From the NCBI GenBank assembly GCA_001513045.1, contig LFSB01000031.1, positions 1 through 43,469 on the forward strand: DNA of 43,469 nt. Reading direction: 5' to 3'. Of the stretch, positions 41,622 to 43,469 are shown piece by piece. Source of the stretch: Clostridiales bacterium DTU089. GTDB taxonomy: Bacteria; Bacillota; Clostridia; Oscillospirales; Acutalibacteraceae. Position numbers and translations under genes: made by a program. The notes below the pieces were generated by a model. That model was given only the letters and a program-made list of their open reading frames with translations, made no database searches and had not been told where the DNA came from. Position 1 is the stretch's first letter. Each line of letters begins with the position of its first letter.

Positions 41622-42455
41622 ATGAAGGGTTATATTGATTTGCATACGCACTCGGTGAAATCCGACGGCTCCATGCAGCCGGCGGAGCTTGTCCGGTATG
41701 CACATTCACGCGGGCTTTCGGCAATAGCGCTTACGGACCACGACAGCACCGACGGAATAAAGGAAGCTCTCGCGCAGGGGGAGGAATCGGGAATCGAGGT
41801 TGTGCCGGGAATAGAGTTTTCGGTTCAATCCGACACCGAAACGCATATTCTGGGTTATTTTATAGACGTGGACAATCCCGGGCTTGTCAAGGGGCTTGAG
41901 GCAATAAAAAAGTCTCGCACGGAGCGCTTCTATGATACTCACAGGCTGCTTGAAAACATCGGTATACATCTTGATATTGATGAGATTCTTGCCTCTGCGC
42001 CGAACGGTATAGTCGGTCGCGCGCATTTTGCAAAGGCCATGACCGAAAAGGGATACACAGCATCGGTAAAAGAGGCGTTTGACAAATATCTGTCCGCGGG
42101 AAAGCCGGCGTATTCGGGAAATATCAAAACCTCTCCGGAGCTCGCAATATCGCTGATAAGAGGTGCCGGAGGGAAGGCGTTTCTCGCACATCTGCACCTG
42201 ACAAAAAAGAGCGGAGAGCAGCTTGAGAGGCTCCTCTCCCGGCTTGTGGAAATGGGTCTTGAGGGAATAGAGGGATATTATACGGACTACACCCCTGAGA
42301 TGGGCAGGGAGTATCGCGCGCTTGCCGAGAAATATTCTTTGCGCGTTTCCGGAGGCACGGATTTTCATTGTAAAATGAAGCCGCACATAGAAATCGGCAC
42401 AGGATACGGCGATATGGCAATCCCTTACTCGGTGCTTGAAGAAATGAGAGCCTGA
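41622..42455 (+). CDS. PHP-domain phosphoesterase
   Basis: A 277-residue PHP protein. Metal-binding lines are IDLHTHSVKSDGSM, ALTDHDSTDG, VVPGIEFSV, AHLH and GGTDFHC, in the usual order. This family (TrpH/YciV-like) includes 3',5'-nucleoside bisphosphate phosphatases and 5'-3' RNases. I place the start at ATG 41622, 10 bases after AAGGA, because it begins MKGYIDLHTHS; upstream in-frame ATGs at 41586 and 41604 lack good spacing. It follows the HAD gene in one operon. Confidence 0.9.
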   Translation: MKGYIDLHTHSVKSDGSMQPAELVRYAHSRGLSAIALTDHDSTDGIKEALAQGEESGIEVVPGIEFSVQSDTETHILGYFIDVDNPGLVKGLEAIKKSRTERFYDTHRLLENIGIHLDIDEILASAPNGIVGRAHFAKAMTEKGYTASVKEAFDKYLSAGKPAYSGNIKTSPELAISLIRGAGGKAFLAHLHLTKKSGEQLERLLSRLVEMGLEGIEGYYTDYTPEMGREYRALAEKYSLRVSGGTDFHCKMKPHIEIGTGYGDMAIPYSVLEEMRA

Positions 42456-42483
42456 TACTATATTATAATTGTATATGTAAACG

Positions 42484-42512
42484 GCCGCCGCATCTTCAAA
42501 CGATGCGGCGGC
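42484..42512. terminator. Hairpin between the convergent PHP and sleB genes
   Basis: A perfect 11-bp stem GCCGCCGCATC / GATGCGGCGGC with a 7-base loop. No long T-run on either side, so a terminator role is likely from position only. Confidence 0.55.
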
Positions 42513-42530
42513 ATTGCTTCCGGTTAAGGG

Positions 42531-43241
42531 TCAGCTGCAAAATATGTGACTGCCGATTGTGGTTATCACAGGTCTTGACAGCATCCACTTGTTGGTGGTC
42601 TTGGCGGGATTATAATAGTATATTGCTCCGCCGGAGGGGTCCCAGCCGTTTATGGCATCCTGAGCGGCCTTGCGTGAGGTGGCATCCGGAGCTACGCTCC
42701 AGTTGCTGTCGGTTACGCAGGTAAAGGCTCCGTTTTGATAAATTACGCCGGATATTGTGTCCGGAAATGAGGCGTGCTCAACGCGATTGAGTATAACTGC
42801 CCCGACCGCAACCTGGCCTGTATAGCTCTCTCCGCGCGCCTCTGCGGCAATCACCTTGGCGAGAAGCGTGATGTCGCTGCTGCTGTGTCCTGAGGACGAG
42901 GACGATGTTCCCAGCCCGAGGTAGAGCAATGTCTTCGGGCCTGCGATACCGTCAACGGTGAGCCCGCAGTTTTTCTGGAATTGCTTTACCGCAACCGCGG
43001 TTTTCGGACCGTATATTCCGTCCACCCCGCCCTTGTAAAGTCCGAGCCCCTTGAGAACGGACTGTATTTTACGAACCTCGTCTCCGCGGGAGCCGAGCCT
43101 GGAAAGAGTCTGAACATAGGTGTCGGGAAGAGCGTCGCTCTTTTTTGCGGCAGAGCTTATGCCCATGATTCCGAAAAGGAGAATTGCCGCAAGCTCCCAC
43201 GCGATTATCTCGCGCTTCAAAGGGTTATTTTCCTTAAACAT
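42531..43241 (-). CDS. sleB: Spore cortex-lytic enzyme SleB
   Basis: The 236-residue protein has an N-terminal membrane or signal segment (AWELAAILLFGIMGISSAA), a peptidoglycan-binding domain (RGDEVRKIQSVLKGLGLYKG in pieces, IYGPKTAVAVKQFQ), a Ser-rich linker, and a Hydrolase_2 domain with the catalytic Glu in VIAAEARGE. SleB is a lytic transglycosylase that opens the spore cortex in germination. The usual partner gene ypeB does not follow; the next gene is convergent. GGAGATGTG precedes ATG 43241. Together with spoVT it supports sporulation. Confidence 0.93.
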   Translation of the reverse strand: MFKENNPLKREIIAWELAAILLFGIMGISSAAKKSDALPDTYVQTLSRLGSRGDEVRKIQSVLKGLGLYKGGVDGIYGPKTAVAVKQFQKNCGLTVDGIAGPKTLLYLGLGTSSSSSGHSSSDITLLAKVIAAEARGESYTGQVAVGAVILNRVEHASFPDTISGVIYQNGAFTCVTDSNWSVAPDATSRKAAQDAINGWDPSGGAIYYYNPAKTTNKWMLSRPVITTIGSHIFCS

Positions 43242-43420
43242 TATATATCACATCTCCGTCTGTTTTGATTTTATAAATAAGTTGCCTTGATTTGGGTACG
43301 ATATGCATGAAAAACCGAAGGTAAATTGTGTATGCCGATGCAAAAAGGACAAGATGTTGTGGGTGAAAAAGGCAGCAAAAAAAATCTCAGAAATTTCCGC
43401 AATTTTTTTTAAAAAAGGTG

Positions 43421-43449
43421 TTGACAAATGGTAAAGGATTTGATAAGAT
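43421..43449 (+). promoter_or_regulatory. Strong promoter at the right edge, rRNA-operon-like
   Basis: TTGACA (43421-43426), 17-base spacer, TAAGAT (43444-43449), preceded by A/T tracts (near 43400-43416) that resemble an UP element. It is followed by AGGCAAGCCGC, much as in clostridial 16S rRNA promoters. The remainder of 43242-43420 shows no gene. Confidence 0.6.
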
Positions 43450-43469
43450 AGGCAAGCCGCTTCGAGAGA

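Noticed and set aside
1..43469. CRISPR arrays, prophage or insertion-sequence transposase genes
   Set aside because: No regularly spaced direct repeats, phage structural genes or transposase motifs were seen on either strand.

Overview
The window looks like one contig from an uncultured, spore-forming anaerobe of the Clostridia (Oscillospiraceae/Ruminococcaceae-like). Four things point there. It has the Firmicutes origin-side order dnaA < > rpmH-rnpA-yidD-yidC-khpB. It carries sporulation genes (spoVT, sleB). It carries strict-anaerobe oxygen-defence genes (desulfoferrodoxin, rubrerythrin, rubredoxin) and a Na+-pumping decarboxylase. Its lipoproteins have Thr-rich linkers. The left edge cuts dnaA. 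The right edge ends just after a strong promoter resembling an rRNA promoter, a common place for assemblies to break.

Layout. 1-3931: dnaA (partial, minus), an AT-rich divergent region, then rpmH, rnpA, yidD, yidC and khpB. 4125-9348: a repeat-bearing lipoprotein, a Crp/Fnr regulator, trxA, and divergent from trxA an oxygen-defence operon (two-domain rubredoxin, ferredoxin-rubrerythrin fusion, desulfoferrodoxin), followed by spoVT. 9359-15809: palindrome cluster, tRNA-Arg(CCT), then a seven-gene minus-strand operon recA-recX-rimO-pgsA-cysE-cysS-yhbY. 15853-20071: a lipoprotein and the oxaloacetate decarboxylase Na+ pump (oadA, oadG, biotin carrier, oadB). 20381-22840: a polar amino-acid ABC transporter whose binding protein appears circularly permuted.

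22915-37391 is a glycan-use region: a DUF4091/GH123-like enzyme, an MFS transporter, a gutted GPH transporter, a glucuronoyl-esterase-like hydrolase, an intact GPH transporter, a GH78 rhamnosidase, a TIM-barrel isomerase/epimerase and an Asp-box sialidase-fold protein. It is interrupted by a metallophosphoesterase, rsmA and a dCMP deaminase. None of the four glycan enzymes shows a signal peptide, so imported oligosaccharides are probably cut in the cytoplasm. 37392-37931 holds a MITE-like element. 37932-40729 is a cassette of PfkB/HldE-like kinase, an unrecognised conserved protein and a HAD phosphatase. It is driven from a compact divergent promoter region with repeated operator-like sites and faces a second HAD phosphatase and a PHP phosphoesterase. 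sleB follows.

Most notable: the circularly permuted solute-binding protein; the symmetric pair of Crp/Fnr-type operators between trxA and the oxygen-defence operon; the ferredoxin-rubrerythrin fusion that keeps an internal ribosome binding site; and the kinase/unknown/HAD cassette with its operators.
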